The position numbers and the translations under genes are program-made. Positions 44,594 through 53,239 of a DNA stretch of 64,000 nucleotides are shown here, one piece after another. Under the pieces are notes generated by a model. That model did not search any database. It was given only the letters and a program-made list of their open reading frames with translations, and had not been told where the DNA came from. How positions within the stretch are numbered: position 1 is the stretch's first letter; every line of letters starts with the position of its first letter. This DNA is from Larkinella insperata (lineage in GTDB: Bacteria; Bacteroidota; Bacteroidia; Cytophagales; Spirosomataceae): assembly GCF_026248825.1 (NCBI RefSeq), contig NZ_CP110973.1:2127001-2191000 (forward strand), in the 5' to 3' direction.

Positions 44594-44905
44594 ATGTTCA
44601 ACAAAATCCTCCGAATCGCCAAGAATTTCTATGTAGCCACCGGCTTGGGTTTGTTCATCTGGATGGCGTTTTTTGACACCAACGACATTATTTCGCAATT
44701 CAAGAACAGTATGAAATTGCGGGATCTGGAAGCCGATCGGGTGTACTATGACGAGAAAATCGCGGAAGTGGAAGAGCAGCGTAAGTCATTGCTGGGCAAT
44801 ACCCGCTTGCAGGAGAAGTACGCCCGCGAAAACTACTTCATGAAAAAGCCCAATGAAGACGTTTACGTGTTGGTCGATGAGAAAAACGAATTGTTAGAAA
44901 AATAA
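44594..44905 (+). CDS. FtsB/DivIC-like septum formation protein
   Basis: 103 residues: one membrane span (about 13-30), then a coiled coil (about 38-72, KLRDLEADRVYYDEKIAEVE) and the conserved LQEKYARENYFMKKPNEDVY end, where family members contact FtsL and FtsQ/DivIB. It is a small divisome protein of the inner membrane. The place directly after eno is the one often held by ftsB. Its stop codon is part of an inverted repeat shared with the next gene's start. Confidence 0.88.
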   Translation: MFNKILRIAKNFYVATGLGLFIWMAFFDTNDIISQFKNSMKLRDLEADRVYYDEKIAEVEEQRKSLLGNTRLQEKYARENYFMKKPNEDVYVLVDEKNELLEK

Positions 44906-44947
44906 TGATGAACTGTTCATCGATTCCTGTTCCCACTTCATCATTAT
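44902..44947 (+). promoter_or_regulatory. Inverted repeat joining the FtsB-like stop and the phosphatase start
   Basis: ATAATGATGAA (44902-44912) and TTCATCATTAT (44937-44947) are exact reverse complements. The left arm contains the stop codon of the FtsB-like gene, and the right arm covers the first bases of the phosphatase ATG at 44946. A competing short hairpin GATGAAC/GTTCATC lies at 44907-44921. The fold could hide the phosphatase start unless ribosomes arrive from upstream. Confidence 0.5.
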
Positions 44948-45473
44948 GATTAACGTCCTCTTTGTTTGTTTGGGTAACATTTGCCGATCCCCGCTGGCGG
45001 AGGGAGTCTTTAAACACTTCATTAAAGAGCGGGGTCTGGAGGCATCGATCCAGTGCGACTCCGCCGGTACATCTTCCTACCACATCGGTGATCTGCCCGA
45101 CCGCCGAACCCGCGAAAATGCCCTCGAACACGGTATTAAGCTGACCCACCGTGCCCGCCGGCTGGCCGGGGAAGACCTCTCGACGTTTGATTACCTGGTG
45201 GCTATGGACGAATCAAATTACGAAGCCATTCAGTATTTTAGCCATCGCAGTACCGGCCTTTACAGCGAAGACAATACCGTTCTGCTGCGGGAATTCGATC
45301 CGTTGCCGGATAACAGCTCGGGCGGTTTGAACGTACCGGACCCGTATTACGAAGACGCTGCGGTTTTTGAACAGGTCTACCAGATCGTTCACCGAAGCTG
45401 CGAAAACTTGCTCAACTACCTGATTGAACAGCACCAGCTACAGCCGCAGCCCGATCCGCAAATCCGTGAATAA
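44946..45473 (+). CDS. Low-molecular-weight protein tyrosine phosphatase
   Basis: 175 residues. The N-terminal P-loop VCLGNICRSP provides the nucleophile Cys8 and Arg14, and the general acid Asp132 is in VPDPYYEDA. Family members remove phosphate from tyrosine kinases or sugar-phosphate regulators and are often found with exopolysaccharide genes; here nucleotide-sugar genes follow. Length is slightly above the family norm (about 150-160) because of an insert near residues 105-125. Confidence 0.95.
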   Translation: MINVLFVCLGNICRSPLAEGVFKHFIKERGLEASIQCDSAGTSSYHIGDLPDRRTRENALEHGIKLTHRARRLAGEDLSTFDYLVAMDESNYEAIQYFSHRSTGLYSEDNTVLLREFDPLPDNSSGGLNVPDPYYEDAAVFEQVYQIVHRSCENLLNYLIEQHQLQPQPDPQIRE

Positions 45474-45636
45474 ACCGGTTTTATGCCGTATTTCACAGAG
45501 AGCAGGCATTTGGACGGACAAGCGCATGGCTTGTAAAAGATATTTCCTCGTCCGAAAAATTGGCTTGGATTGACATAATTTGGTAAGTGATTTGCTGAAA
45601 CTATACAACGATTAAGCCTGAAACGATTCCGATTAT

Positions 45637-46587
45637 ATGATGCGAATTAAAAAAGCCGTCATCACGGCGGCTGCCCGGGGTGAACGGTTGTATCCGGTTG
45701 CCGATACCATTCAGAAAGCCATGCTGCCGGTAATCGATACCGATGGCCTGCACAAACCCGTTATCCAGATTATTGCTGAAGAGGCATTCAGCAGCGGCAT
45801 TGAAGAGTTGTGCGTGGTTTGCGCGCCCGGCGACGGTGACCGGTATCTCAAAGCCTTTGCTTCCCTGCGGGATAATCTCTTTCATTCCTTCAAAGGAGTT
45901 GACTGGGCCAAAAAGGAAGCCGAAAAAATCGATCACCTGATCAGCCGGATTCAGTTTGCCGAACAGAAAGAACCGCTGGGTTACGGTCATGCCGTGTATT
46001 GCGCCCGGGAATTCGTCAATAACGAGCCGTTTCTGCTGCTTCTGGGCGACTACCTCTACGTCTCCAACCTGTCTCAGAAAAGTTGCGTAGCCCAGTTGAT
46101 GGAGCTGGCTTCTCAGGAAAATTGTTCGGTTTCGGCCGTCAATCCCACCATCGAACACCAGATCGGGCGCTACGGAACGCTCACCGGCAAGCAGCTTTCC
46201 AACCAGTCGGGCGTTTACCAGATTGAAAAAATCATTGAAAAACCGTCGCTGAGCGTGGCCGAACTTGAACTGCAGACGCCCGGATTGCGGGCCGGTTACT
46301 ACCTCTGCTTTTTCGGGATGCACGTCTTTACCCCCGCGGTTTTCGATATTTTGAAAAAATACATCGATCAGGACGGCGGTAATATTTTACTGACCCCCGC
46401 ACTCCAGGAACTGGCCGAAACCGAAACTTACCTGGCGCTGGAAGTGAAGGGAAATCGCTACGATTTAAGCCGGAAACACGGTCTGTTGCGGGCGCAGATT
46501 GCCTTGGGGCTGGCCGGTGAAGCCCACGGCGAAATCTTGTCAACGATGGTCGAATTACTGGCCGAAGCAAACAGCCGAACTGTCTGA
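45637..46587 (+). CDS. GalU-like sugar nucleotidyltransferase with altered signature
   Basis: 316 residues resembling UTP-glucose-1-phosphate uridylyltransferase. Recognisable parts are KAVITAAARGERLYPVADT, KAMLPVID, KPVIQIIAEEAFSSGIEELC, PLGYGHAVYCARE and LLLLGDYLY. The nucleotide loop that normally reads AAGLGTRFLP is AAARGERLYP here, and the LLxDD metal-binding block has Tyr for the second acidic residue. The fold looks whole, so it may use another substrate or have weak activity. Either of two adjacent ATGs may be the start. It ends three bases before the 1111-residue fusion protein and is very probably co-translated with it. Confidence 0.75.
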   Translation: MMRIKKAVITAAARGERLYPVADTIQKAMLPVIDTDGLHKPVIQIIAEEAFSSGIEELCVVCAPGDGDRYLKAFASLRDNLFHSFKGVDWAKKEAEKIDHLISRIQFAEQKEPLGYGHAVYCAREFVNNEPFLLLLGDYLYVSNLSQKSCVAQLMELASQENCSVSAVNPTIEHQIGRYGTLTGKQLSNQSGVYQIEKIIEKPSLSVAELELQTPGLRAGYYLCFFGMHVFTPAVFDILKKYIDQDGGNILLTPALQELAETETYLALEVKGNRYDLSRKHGLLRAQIALGLAGEAHGEILSTMVELLAEANSRTV

Positions 46588-46590
46588 TCC

Positions 46591-49500
46591 ATGAATGTTT
46601 TTATAGAAACCATTACCTCGACAGATCCCGCCAAACGCGACCGCTCTTTTTACGAGATCAGCGCGCGGGTTTCGGCGAAAGAATTGCTGGAACTGCTGCG
46701 GGAGCTGGACGAATTTCGGAAGACAACCCCCAACTTATACGACAAGGTTCGCGCTATTCTCTTCCTGTACGCGGGTTTTCGGTTCTTCCTGATGGAAGCA
46801 GCCGCAACACCATCGACCGGAAAAATACCGTATGCGGGTTTTGAGGATTTGCTGGCCCGCCGGTTTGAACAGTCGATTGCTACGCTCTGGCAGGAAATCG
46901 ACAAACAAGGACCGAATGCGGCTTTGTTTAGCGGCCTGGCCGAAAGCTACCACCATTTGTCGTTCCAGATTCTGGCCGGTCAGGTGCGTAAAAGCGTGCG
47001 GTCCAGCAAAGGAAACCAGTGGATGTTTCGGGTCGGGCACCGCGAGGAACACCCGATTCGGATTCACTCCGCTTTGCTGAAACGTCCGGACGGCTCGCTT
47101 TTCTACCCCGTTCTGCACGAACAAACGTCGGTGCGGATGGACCTGACCCACAGCGGCTGGTCGGATATTTTTTTCCTTGGGATGGACTATCCGGAGGGCG
47201 CACGCGTCATCAACATTTCCATTGATCTGGGCGTTTTTGGCCGCGATGCCGACATTCGCCCGCCCCTGAACTGTTACGTCCGGGTAATTCCCGAACCGGT
47301 TCTGCGCCTGACGAGTATCGACCTGAATACAACCAAGGACATCGACGATCTGGAAGATTTGTTCAATTTCGGAAACGACTACCTGAGTCTGGTAAAGGCC
47401 GGGGTGATCGCGTCCGGTTTGATACCGCCTTCGTTTGAAGGAACCAACCAGTCGCTGCCGGATATCCTGTCGCGCATCGTAGCGCCGGGTATGGGTATTG
47501 AACTGGTGACGAAGGTAAATGATATTCCGAAAGGCTCGCGTTTTGCGGTTTCGACCAACCTGTTGGGCTCGATCATTAGTCTGCTGATGCGGGCCACCGG
47601 CCAGACGCAGAGTCTGGAAGGGGGCTTGCAGGAAAGTGAACGGCGATTGGTGGCATCACGGGCCATTCTGGGCGAGTGGATTGGCGGGTCCGGGGGCGGC
47701 TGGCAGGATTCGGGCGGGGTCTGGCCCGGTATCAAAGCCATTCAGGGCACGTTTGCGCAGGAAGGTGATCCCGAGTTCGGCATCAGCCGGGGCACTTTGT
47801 TGCCGCGTCACCGGGTTTTGCAGGGTGAAAACATGCACCCTGAGATGGGGGAGAAGATCATGAACTCGCTCGTCCTGATGCACGGTGGAATGGCCTCCAA
47901 CGTGGGGCCGATCCTGGAAATGGTCACTGAAAAATACCTGCTCCGGGGCGAGAAGGAATGGAACGCCCGCCAGCAAACCAACCAGATTTTTGATAATATT
48001 CTGGCGGCCATCAAAGAAGGTGATATCCGGAAACTGGGCACCAACACGGCCCGCAACTGGGAGGGGCCCATCAAAACCATCATTCCCTGGGCGTCGACTT
48101 ACTTCACTGAGCAGATCATTGCGAAGGCCAAAGCCGCTTTTGGCGAAGATTACTACGGTTTTCTGATGCTGGGCGGTATGTCCGGGGGCGGTATGGGAAT
48201 GTTTGTTAACCCGGCGGGTTACGAAGAGTACAAAATGAAGGTACTCGACATCCTGCGGAAAACGAAAGCTGAGTTGTCGGCCGCCCTGCCGTTTGCGATG
48301 GAACCGGTGGTTTACAACTGGAGCATCAACAACAAAGGCACCTGGGCAACCCTGAAAGAAGGCACCAACGCCCTGATGCCGGAGCAATATTACGGGATTC
48401 ACGTTTCGGAACTGGTGCGGAAAGATCCGGCTTCCATTTCGTACATCCGCCGGGCTGAAATGGATGTTTTCACGACGTATTGCGAGAAAAACAACCTGGC
48501 TTATCCGCTCCTGCGGACCATCATCAGCAACCTGTTCAAAGTTTCGGATCCAACGTCGCAAAGCAACCGCAGCGTTGAAAACGAAAAGGCCGACCGGATT
48601 AAAAAGGAAAACGGGTTTGACTACATCCAGCACGAAGAAATTCGGGAGGATTTGCAGAAAGGCCGCATTGGCTTATCGCGTAACCGCTTGCCGGCCGAAA
48701 CCAGCATTGACGATGTGCAGCCGGGTGATCTGGTGCAGCTCGAAGACCTGACCACCGCAACCCAAGCCGGCGAAGCCGCCATCCGGGCCGGGAAGGTTGC
48801 GGTATTGAGCCTGGCCGCTGGGGTGGGAAGCCGCTGGACGAAAGGTGCCGGGGTCATCAAAGCCCTGAATCCGTTCGTGGAAATCGGAGGAAAACACCGG
48901 AGTTTTCTGGAAATCCATTTGGCGAAAACCCGCAAAGTGTCCGAAACCTACGGCCGCCCGATTCCGCACCTGGTAGCAACCAGCTACATGACCCACGAAC
49001 CCATCCGACGGGCGCTGGAAGAAACGGATAATTTTGGTTATTCCGGACCCACCTACCTGTCGCCGGGCCGTTCGATTGGCCAGCGGTACGTGCCGATGGA
49101 GCGCGATCTACGGTTTATGTGGGAAGAGATGCCGCAGGAGACCCTCGACGAAAACAAACAGAAAGTGCGCGATGCCGTCCGGCAAACCATGATCGGCTGG
49201 GCAAAATCGAAAGGCGAAGGGTCGGATTACGTCGATAATATTGCCGCTCAGCGGTTTTCGCCCCTGGGGCACTGGTATGAGGTATCCAACCTGCTGCGCA
49301 ACGGTACGCTGGCGCAGTTGCTGGCCGAACACCCGCAGGTGGAAACCATCGTACTGCACAACATCGATACGCTGGGCATGGACGTAGACCCGGCCGTGGT
49401 CGGGCATCACCTCGAATCGGGCCATATGCTGACGTTTGAGGTAGTTCCGCGCCGGATCGAAGACCGTGGGGGAGGGCTAACCCGCGTCAACGGACATCTT

Positions 49501-49926
49501 CGTTTGCTGGAAGGGCTGGCGCAACCCCGCGAGGAGGATGAGTTGAATCTGAGCTACTACAACTCCAACACGACCTGGATTCAGATTGATCCGCTGCTGG
49601 CGTTGTTCGGTCTGACGCGTCAGGACTTGCAGGAAGGCGACGAAGCCCGGTTGGCGAAAGCCGTCCGGAGCGTGGCCCACCGCATTCCGACCTACGTAAC
49701 CATCAAAGAGGTAAAATACCGTTGGGGCCACGGCCAGGAGGATATTTATCCGGTTGCTCAGATCGAAAAACTGTGGAGTGATATGTCGGCGCTGACGGAT
49801 GTGCCGTGTGGTTACATTGCCGTGCCGAGAACGCGCGGGCAGCAGTTGAAAGACCCGGCCCAGCTCGATGCCTGGGTGATCGACGGCAGCAAAGATTACG
49901 TGGCTGCCTTGGGTACGTTCTCGTAA
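46591..49926 (+). CDS. Fusion of a GHMP sugar kinase-like domain and a UDP-sugar pyrophosphorylase-like domain
   Basis: 1111 residues. Residues about 160-560 match the GHMP kinase half of fucokinase-type enzymes: substrate block VRMDLTHSGWSDIFF (near 181-195), ATP-loop equivalent DIPKGSRFAVSTN (311-323, degenerate against PxGSGLGTSS), IGGSGGGWQDSGG (364-376) and the third motif LGGMSGGGMGMFV (527-539). Residues about 735-1111 resemble UDPGP-family pyrophosphorylases: LSLAAGVGSRWTKGAGVIKA (739-758), SFLEIHLAKT (771-780), then a Rossmann-like core with HNIDTLGMDVDP. The known bifunctional FKP has the opposite order (pyrophosphorylase first). A sugar could be phosphorylated and converted to a nucleotide sugar by one chain, but the substrate is unknown. 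Residues 1-160 are unassigned. Confidence 0.75.
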   Translation: MNVFIETITSTDPAKRDRSFYEISARVSAKELLELLRELDEFRKTTPNLYDKVRAILFLYAGFRFFLMEAAATPSTGKIPYAGFEDLLARRFEQSIATLWQEIDKQGPNAALFSGLAESYHHLSFQILAGQVRKSVRSSKGNQWMFRVGHREEHPIRIHSALLKRPDGSLFYPVLHEQTSVRMDLTHSGWSDIFFLGMDYPEGARVINISIDLGVFGRDADIRPPLNCYVRVIPEPVLRLTSIDLNTTKDIDDLEDLFNFGNDYLSLVKAGVIASGLIPPSFEGTNQSLPDILSRIVAPGMGIELVTKVNDIPKGSRFAVSTNLLGSIISLLMRATGQTQSLEGGLQESERRLVASRAILGEWIGGSGGGWQDSGGVWPGIKAIQGTFAQEGDPEFGISRGTLLPRHRVLQGENMHPEMGEKIMNSLVLMHGGMASNVGPILEMVTEKYLLRGEKEWNARQQTNQIFDNILAAIKEGDIRKLGTNTARNWEGPIKTIIPWASTYFTEQIIAKAKAAFGEDYYGFLMLGGMSGGGMGMFVNPAGYEEYKMKVLDILRKTKAELSAALPFAMEPVVYNWSINNKGTWATLKEGTNALMPEQYYGIHVSELVRKDPASISYIRRAEMDVFTTYCEKNNLAYPLLRTIISNLFKVSDPTSQSNRSVENEKADRIKKENGFDYIQHEEIREDLQKGRIGLSRNRLPAETSIDDVQPGDLVQLEDLTTATQAGEAAIRAGKVAVLSLAAGVGSRWTKGAGVIKALNPFVEIGGKHRSFLEIHLAKTRKVSETYGRPIPHLVATSYMTHEPIRRALEETDNFGYSGPTYLSPGRSIGQRYVPMERDLRFMWEEMPQETLDENKQKVRDAVRQTMIGWAKSKGEGSDYVDNIAAQRFSPLGHWYEVSNLLRNGTLAQLLAEHPQVETIVLHNIDTLGMDVDPAVVGHHLESGHMLTFEVVPRRIEDRGGGLTRVNGHLRLLEGLAQPREEDELNLSYYNSNTTWIQIDPLLALFGLTRQDLQEGDEARLAKAVRSVAHRIPTYVTIKEVKYRWGHGQEDIYPVAQIEKLWSDMSALTDVPCGYIAVPRTRGQQLKDPAQLDAWVIDGSKDYVAALGTFS

Positions 49927-50088
49927 CCGGCTTCCCAAGGCTCGATCAGCCGGTGGTTAAATTAAGGTTAATAATTCGATGAATCGATAACCATTTAACC
50001 GCTTTTGCCATTTAACCATCAGACGGATTGACGCCATTTTATCCTTTAAACTAGTGGCTCTTCGCTACTTATGTTATTACTTTGAAGC

Positions 50089-51624
50089 ATGAATAAGAAA
50101 GTCATTTTGATGATTCTGGACGGCTGGGGAATTGCCGGAAAGGTCGATGTTTCGGCAATCGATGCCGCCAAGACGCCGTTTATCGATTCGTTGTATACGA
50201 AATATTCGCACAGTCAGTTGCAGGCTTCGGGTTTGTCCGTGGGTTTGCCACTGGGTCAAATGGGCAATTCCGAGGTCGGTCACATGAACTTGGGAGCGGG
50301 GCGGATTGTGTACCAAGATCTGGTGAGAGTCAACAAAGCCGTTGAAGAACATACATTAGATCAGGAGCCGGTTCTGGTAGACGCGCTGAATTACGCCAAA
50401 ACCAACGGAAAAAAAGTGCATTTCATCGGGCTGGTTTCCGACGGGGGCGTTCACGCGCACATCGAACACCTGAAAGGACTCTGCTCCATTGCCCACAACC
50501 AGGGCCTGACCGACGTGTTTATTCACGCCTTTACCGACGGGCGCGATACCGATCCCAAAAGCGGATACGGATATCTGGCCGATCTGGAAAACCACCTGAA
50601 AACCACCACGGGGCAGATCGCTACGGTGATTGGACGGTATTACGCCATGGACCGCGATAACCGCTGGGAGCGCGTCAAACTGGCCTATGATGCAATGGTC
50701 AAGGGCGTCGGTCACGTGACCTGCACAGCCGATCGGATTCTGGCGTCCGTACAACAGTCGTACGACGAAGAGGTAACGGATGAATTCATCAAGCCGATTA
50801 TTGTAACAAACGCTAACGGCAACCCGCTGGCGACCATTCAGGACGGCGATGTGGTTCTCTGCTTCAATTTCCGTACGGATCGGGGCCGCGAAATTACCCT
50901 GGCGCTCAGCCAGCGTGATTACCCGGAGCAGGATATGAAAAAGCTGAATCTGTACTACGTCACGATGACCAATTACGACAACGATTTTGTGGGCGTCAAG
51001 GTCATTTACGACAAAGATAACCTGAGCCAAACGCTCGGTGAAGTTGTGTCGAGGGCGGGGAAAAAACAGATCCGGATTGCCGAAACCGAGAAATATCCGC
51101 ACGTTACGTTTTTCTTTTCCGGCGGTCGCGAGGACGTTTTTGAAGGAGAAAGCCGTCTGCTGTGCCCGTCTCCGAAAGTTGCCACCTACGACCTGAAACC
51201 GGAGATGAGCGCGTTCGACATCCGCGATTCCATTATTCCGGAACTGGAGCGTGAGGACGTGGATTTTGTCTGCCTCAACTTTGCCAATACCGATATGGTA
51301 GGTCATACCGGCGTATTTTCAGCGGTGGTGAAAGCCGCTGAAACCGTCGATCAGTGCGCGCAGGCGGTTATCGCAACGGCCCTGGCCCACGGTTACTCGA
51401 CCCTGGTCATTGCCGACCACGGTAACGCGGATTACATGGTCAACGAAGATGGTTCGCCCAATACCGCCCATACCACCAACCCGGTGCCGTGCATTTTGGT
51501 CGATGATGCCTACCACCCGAAATTGAACAACGGAGTTCTGGCAGACATCGCTCCGACGATTTTGCAGTTGATGGGCATCCCGCAACCCGCCGTCATGACG
51601 GGTCATAGTTTGATTGCGGAATAA
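50089..51624 (+). CDS. gpmI: 2,3-bisphosphoglycerate-independent phosphoglycerate mutase
   Basis: 511 residues, alkaline-phosphatase fold with two Mn ions. It interconverts 3- and 2-phosphoglycerate, the step before enolase. Metal and catalytic sites are visible: LMILDGWG, the phospho-serine Ser61 in GNSEVGHMNLGAGRIVYQD, TDGRDTDP, NFRTDRGREI, NFANTDMVGHTG and VIADHGNADYM. It lies about 5.5 kb from eno in the same direction. The 162 bases before it contain no convincing promoter or gene. Confidence 0.98.
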   Translation: MNKKVILMILDGWGIAGKVDVSAIDAAKTPFIDSLYTKYSHSQLQASGLSVGLPLGQMGNSEVGHMNLGAGRIVYQDLVRVNKAVEEHTLDQEPVLVDALNYAKTNGKKVHFIGLVSDGGVHAHIEHLKGLCSIAHNQGLTDVFIHAFTDGRDTDPKSGYGYLADLENHLKTTTGQIATVIGRYYAMDRDNRWERVKLAYDAMVKGVGHVTCTADRILASVQQSYDEEVTDEFIKPIIVTNANGNPLATIQDGDVVLCFNFRTDRGREITLALSQRDYPEQDMKKLNLYYVTMTNYDNDFVGVKVIYDKDNLSQTLGEVVSRAGKKQIRIAETEKYPHVTFFFSGGREDVFEGESRLLCPSPKVATYDLKPEMSAFDIRDSIIPELEREDVDFVCLNFANTDMVGHTGVFSAVVKAAETVDQCAQAVIATALAHGYSTLVIADHGNADYMVNEDGSPNTAHTTNPVPCILVDDAYHPKLNNGVLADIAPTILQLMGIPQPAVMTGHSLIAE

Positions 51625-51763
51625 ACAATAGGGAACGACCAGAGAAGCGGGAAGAAAGATAAAAGACCGTTCTGAAGCCTATTTTACCGGTCTGACCTCT
51701 CTTGTCATCCAAAACAAACTTTTCGGCGCAGGTTGGTGTTGGCCAACTGAGTACTTCTTTACT

Positions 51764-51794
51764 CCCCTGATTGAAAAGTCAGGGGTTCTTTTTT
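51764..51794 (+). terminator. Intrinsic terminator directly before the lipoprotein gene
   Basis: CCCCTGA (51764-51770) pairs with TCAGGGG (51779-51785), followed by TTCTTTTTT. The T-run ends only four to seven bases before the start codon of the next gene. A second hairpin GTTGG/CCAAC lies just upstream (51732-51745). It may end the gpmI transcript, or control read-through into the lipoprotein. Confidence 0.75.
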
Positions 51795-51798
51795 ATCC

Positions 51799-52347
51799 AT
51801 GATGAAATACCGTTACGCCTTTGTTCTGGTCCTGGGATTGGCAGCCTGTACAAATCCCGCCAAAGAAGCGCCGGTCGGAACGTATTACGACCTGAAATCC
51901 TACATTGAGCAGCAGATCAGCCAGTTGCAGAAACAGCAACCGACGGTGGAGAAGCAGGCCGGTTTTGGAAAGGAGAAGGATCAGCAAACAACAAAAGAAA
52001 TCGACTGGAGCCGCGAGCTGGATTTGTTTCTGCAAGCCGATATCAACAAACAGGCCTACCAGACCAGTTATCAGAAAAATCGCCCGGATTCACTGACGTA
52101 CGAGTACACGCTGAAAACGACTGAGAAACTGCCGGTGCAGTTTCTGCGCATTGAACTGGATTCGGCAACCCACCAGCTTCGGCGGGTTAAAGCCACGCTG
52201 CGCACAAAAAATTCACTCTACGAATCGGAACGAAACGTTTGGTTGGAAGCCGAAAAAGGCAACCTCAAACGGTATCACATCGACGGTTTTCAGCAACTGG
52301 CCTGGCTGGATCCAAAACAGTTTTTGATTGAAGGAAAAATACAATGA
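51799..52347 (+). CDS. Lipoprotein of unknown function
   Basis: 182 residues (or 181 from the second ATG at 51802) with a lipoprotein signal and lipobox LAAC (Cys16 counting from the second Met). The rest is soluble: a glutamine-rich helix (YIEQQISQLQKQQPTVEKQ) followed by a beta-rich C-terminal half that ends DPKQFLIEGKIQ. I do not recognise a named domain. It has no apparent own promoter and stands directly behind a terminator. Confidence 0.75.
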   Translation: MMKYRYAFVLVLGLAACTNPAKEAPVGTYYDLKSYIEQQISQLQKQQPTVEKQAGFGKEKDQQTTKEIDWSRELDLFLQADINKQAYQTSYQKNRPDSLTYEYTLKTTEKLPVQFLRIELDSATHQLRRVKATLRTKNSLYESERNVWLEAEKGNLKRYHIDGFQQLAWLDPKQFLIEGKIQ

Positions 52348-52356
52348 GTGGAAAAA

Positions 52357-52416
52357 TTAAACGTGACTAGCTGGCTGGCGCATTCTATTGCAACGAAGCC
52401 AACTAGTTACGTTTAA
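52357..52416. terminator. Long hairpin between convergent genes
   Basis: The 20-base arms 52357-52376 and 52397-52416 pair at every position when two G-U pairs are allowed, flanked by AAAAATT on the left. It fills the 79-base gap between the convergent lipoprotein and TPM genes and probably ends both transcripts. Confidence 0.65.
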
Positions 52417-52426
52417 CGCTTACTGG

Positions 52427-53239
52427 TTAGTAGTTTCCACCGGCGCCACCCCCGCCGAAGCTACCCCCGCCGAAGCCGCCGAAACTACTGCCGCCACCAC
52501 CTCCTCCGCCCCAGTTGCCGGACGAACCGCCCCAGCCGGAATACGTGGATGTTGGGAACGGTACGGGAAAGAAGCCGCCCCCCCGGTTGCGGTTGTTGCG
52601 CCCTCCGCCCCCCCGGTTGCGACTAATCCAGATAAAGACGATAAAGACGATGAAAATGATCAGGAAGAAGAGGATTCCGTCACCTCCACCATCGCCCTCG
52701 GAAGCTTCGGCCTGATACTCGCCGTTAGCGCGTCGGATGATTTCATTGGTCGCTTCGTCGAGACCGGCATACCACTGTTCGCTTTTGAAACGTGGTCCGA
52801 TGATCTGGCTGACAATCCGCTTGGCAATGGCATCGGGAATGGCCCCTTCCAGGCCGTAGCCCGTTGCGATAAAAACCTGGCGGGTGGAAGGCACCCAGGT
52901 TAGGACCAGACCGTTATTTTTCCCCTCCTGGCCAATGCCCCATTTTCGGCCCACCTGAAAGCTAAAGTCGCCGATCGGGTAGGGTTCCGTCGTTTTTACG
53001 ATTAGAATGACGATTTGCGTGGAGGTTGAATCGTTGTAGCGCCGTAGTTTTTCTTCCAGCCGGCCCCGTTCATCGGGCTGCAGAATCCCTACGAAATCAT
53101 TCACCAGGCGCGGGGGATTAGGCCGGTCGGGAATCACATCATTTTGCCCATACAGCCGGAACGACACGATCATCAACAGCAGAATCGCGGCAATCCGGAA
53201 TGGTTGAGCAAAACGATATAAAAAAAAGCGAAGCGTCAT
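52427..53239 (-). CDS. TPM-domain membrane protein with glycine-rich tail
   Basis: 270 residues: signal peptide or anchor (about 12-31), a periplasmic TPM domain (about 42-165; LVNDFVGILQPDERGRLEEK, then TSTQIVILIVKTTEP and GYGLEGAIPDA), a membrane span (about 188-206) and a tail of Gly-rich repeats (SGWGGSSGNWGGGGGGGSSF onward). Same layout as the YgcG family. It is the last gene of the LemA-TPM-TPM operon; family roles are suggested in envelope stress or protein quality control but not settled. Its start directly abuts the stop of the gene before it. Confidence 0.9.
   Translation of the reverse strand: MTLRFFLYRFAQPFRIAAILLLMIVSFRLYGQNDVIPDRPNPPRLVNDFVGILQPDERGRLEEKLRRYNDSTSTQIVILIVKTTEPYPIGDFSFQVGRKWGIGQEGKNNGLVLTWVPSTRQVFIATGYGLEGAIPDAIAKRIVSQIIGPRFKSEQWYAGLDEATNEIIRRANGEYQAEASEGDGGGDGILFFLIIFIVFIVFIWISRNRGGGGRNNRNRGGGFFPVPFPTSTYSGWGGSSGNWGGGGGGGSSFGGFGGGSFGGGGAGGNY

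Noticed and set aside
47656..48633. A 325-codon minus-strand frame
   Set aside because: Shadow of the kinase-pyrophosphorylase fusion gene.
50077..50084. TTACTTTG as a promoter for gpmI
   Set aside because: It ends five bases before the ATG, which would put transcription start inside the coding region.
50356..51306. A 316-codon minus-strand frame
   Set aside because: Shadow of gpmI, whose catalytic motifs are all intact on the other strand.
52388..52903. A 171-codon plus-strand frame with Ala/Pro-rich sequence
   Set aside because: It is the antisense of the glycine-rich tail of the TPM gene, and Gly codons read backward give Pro/Ala.
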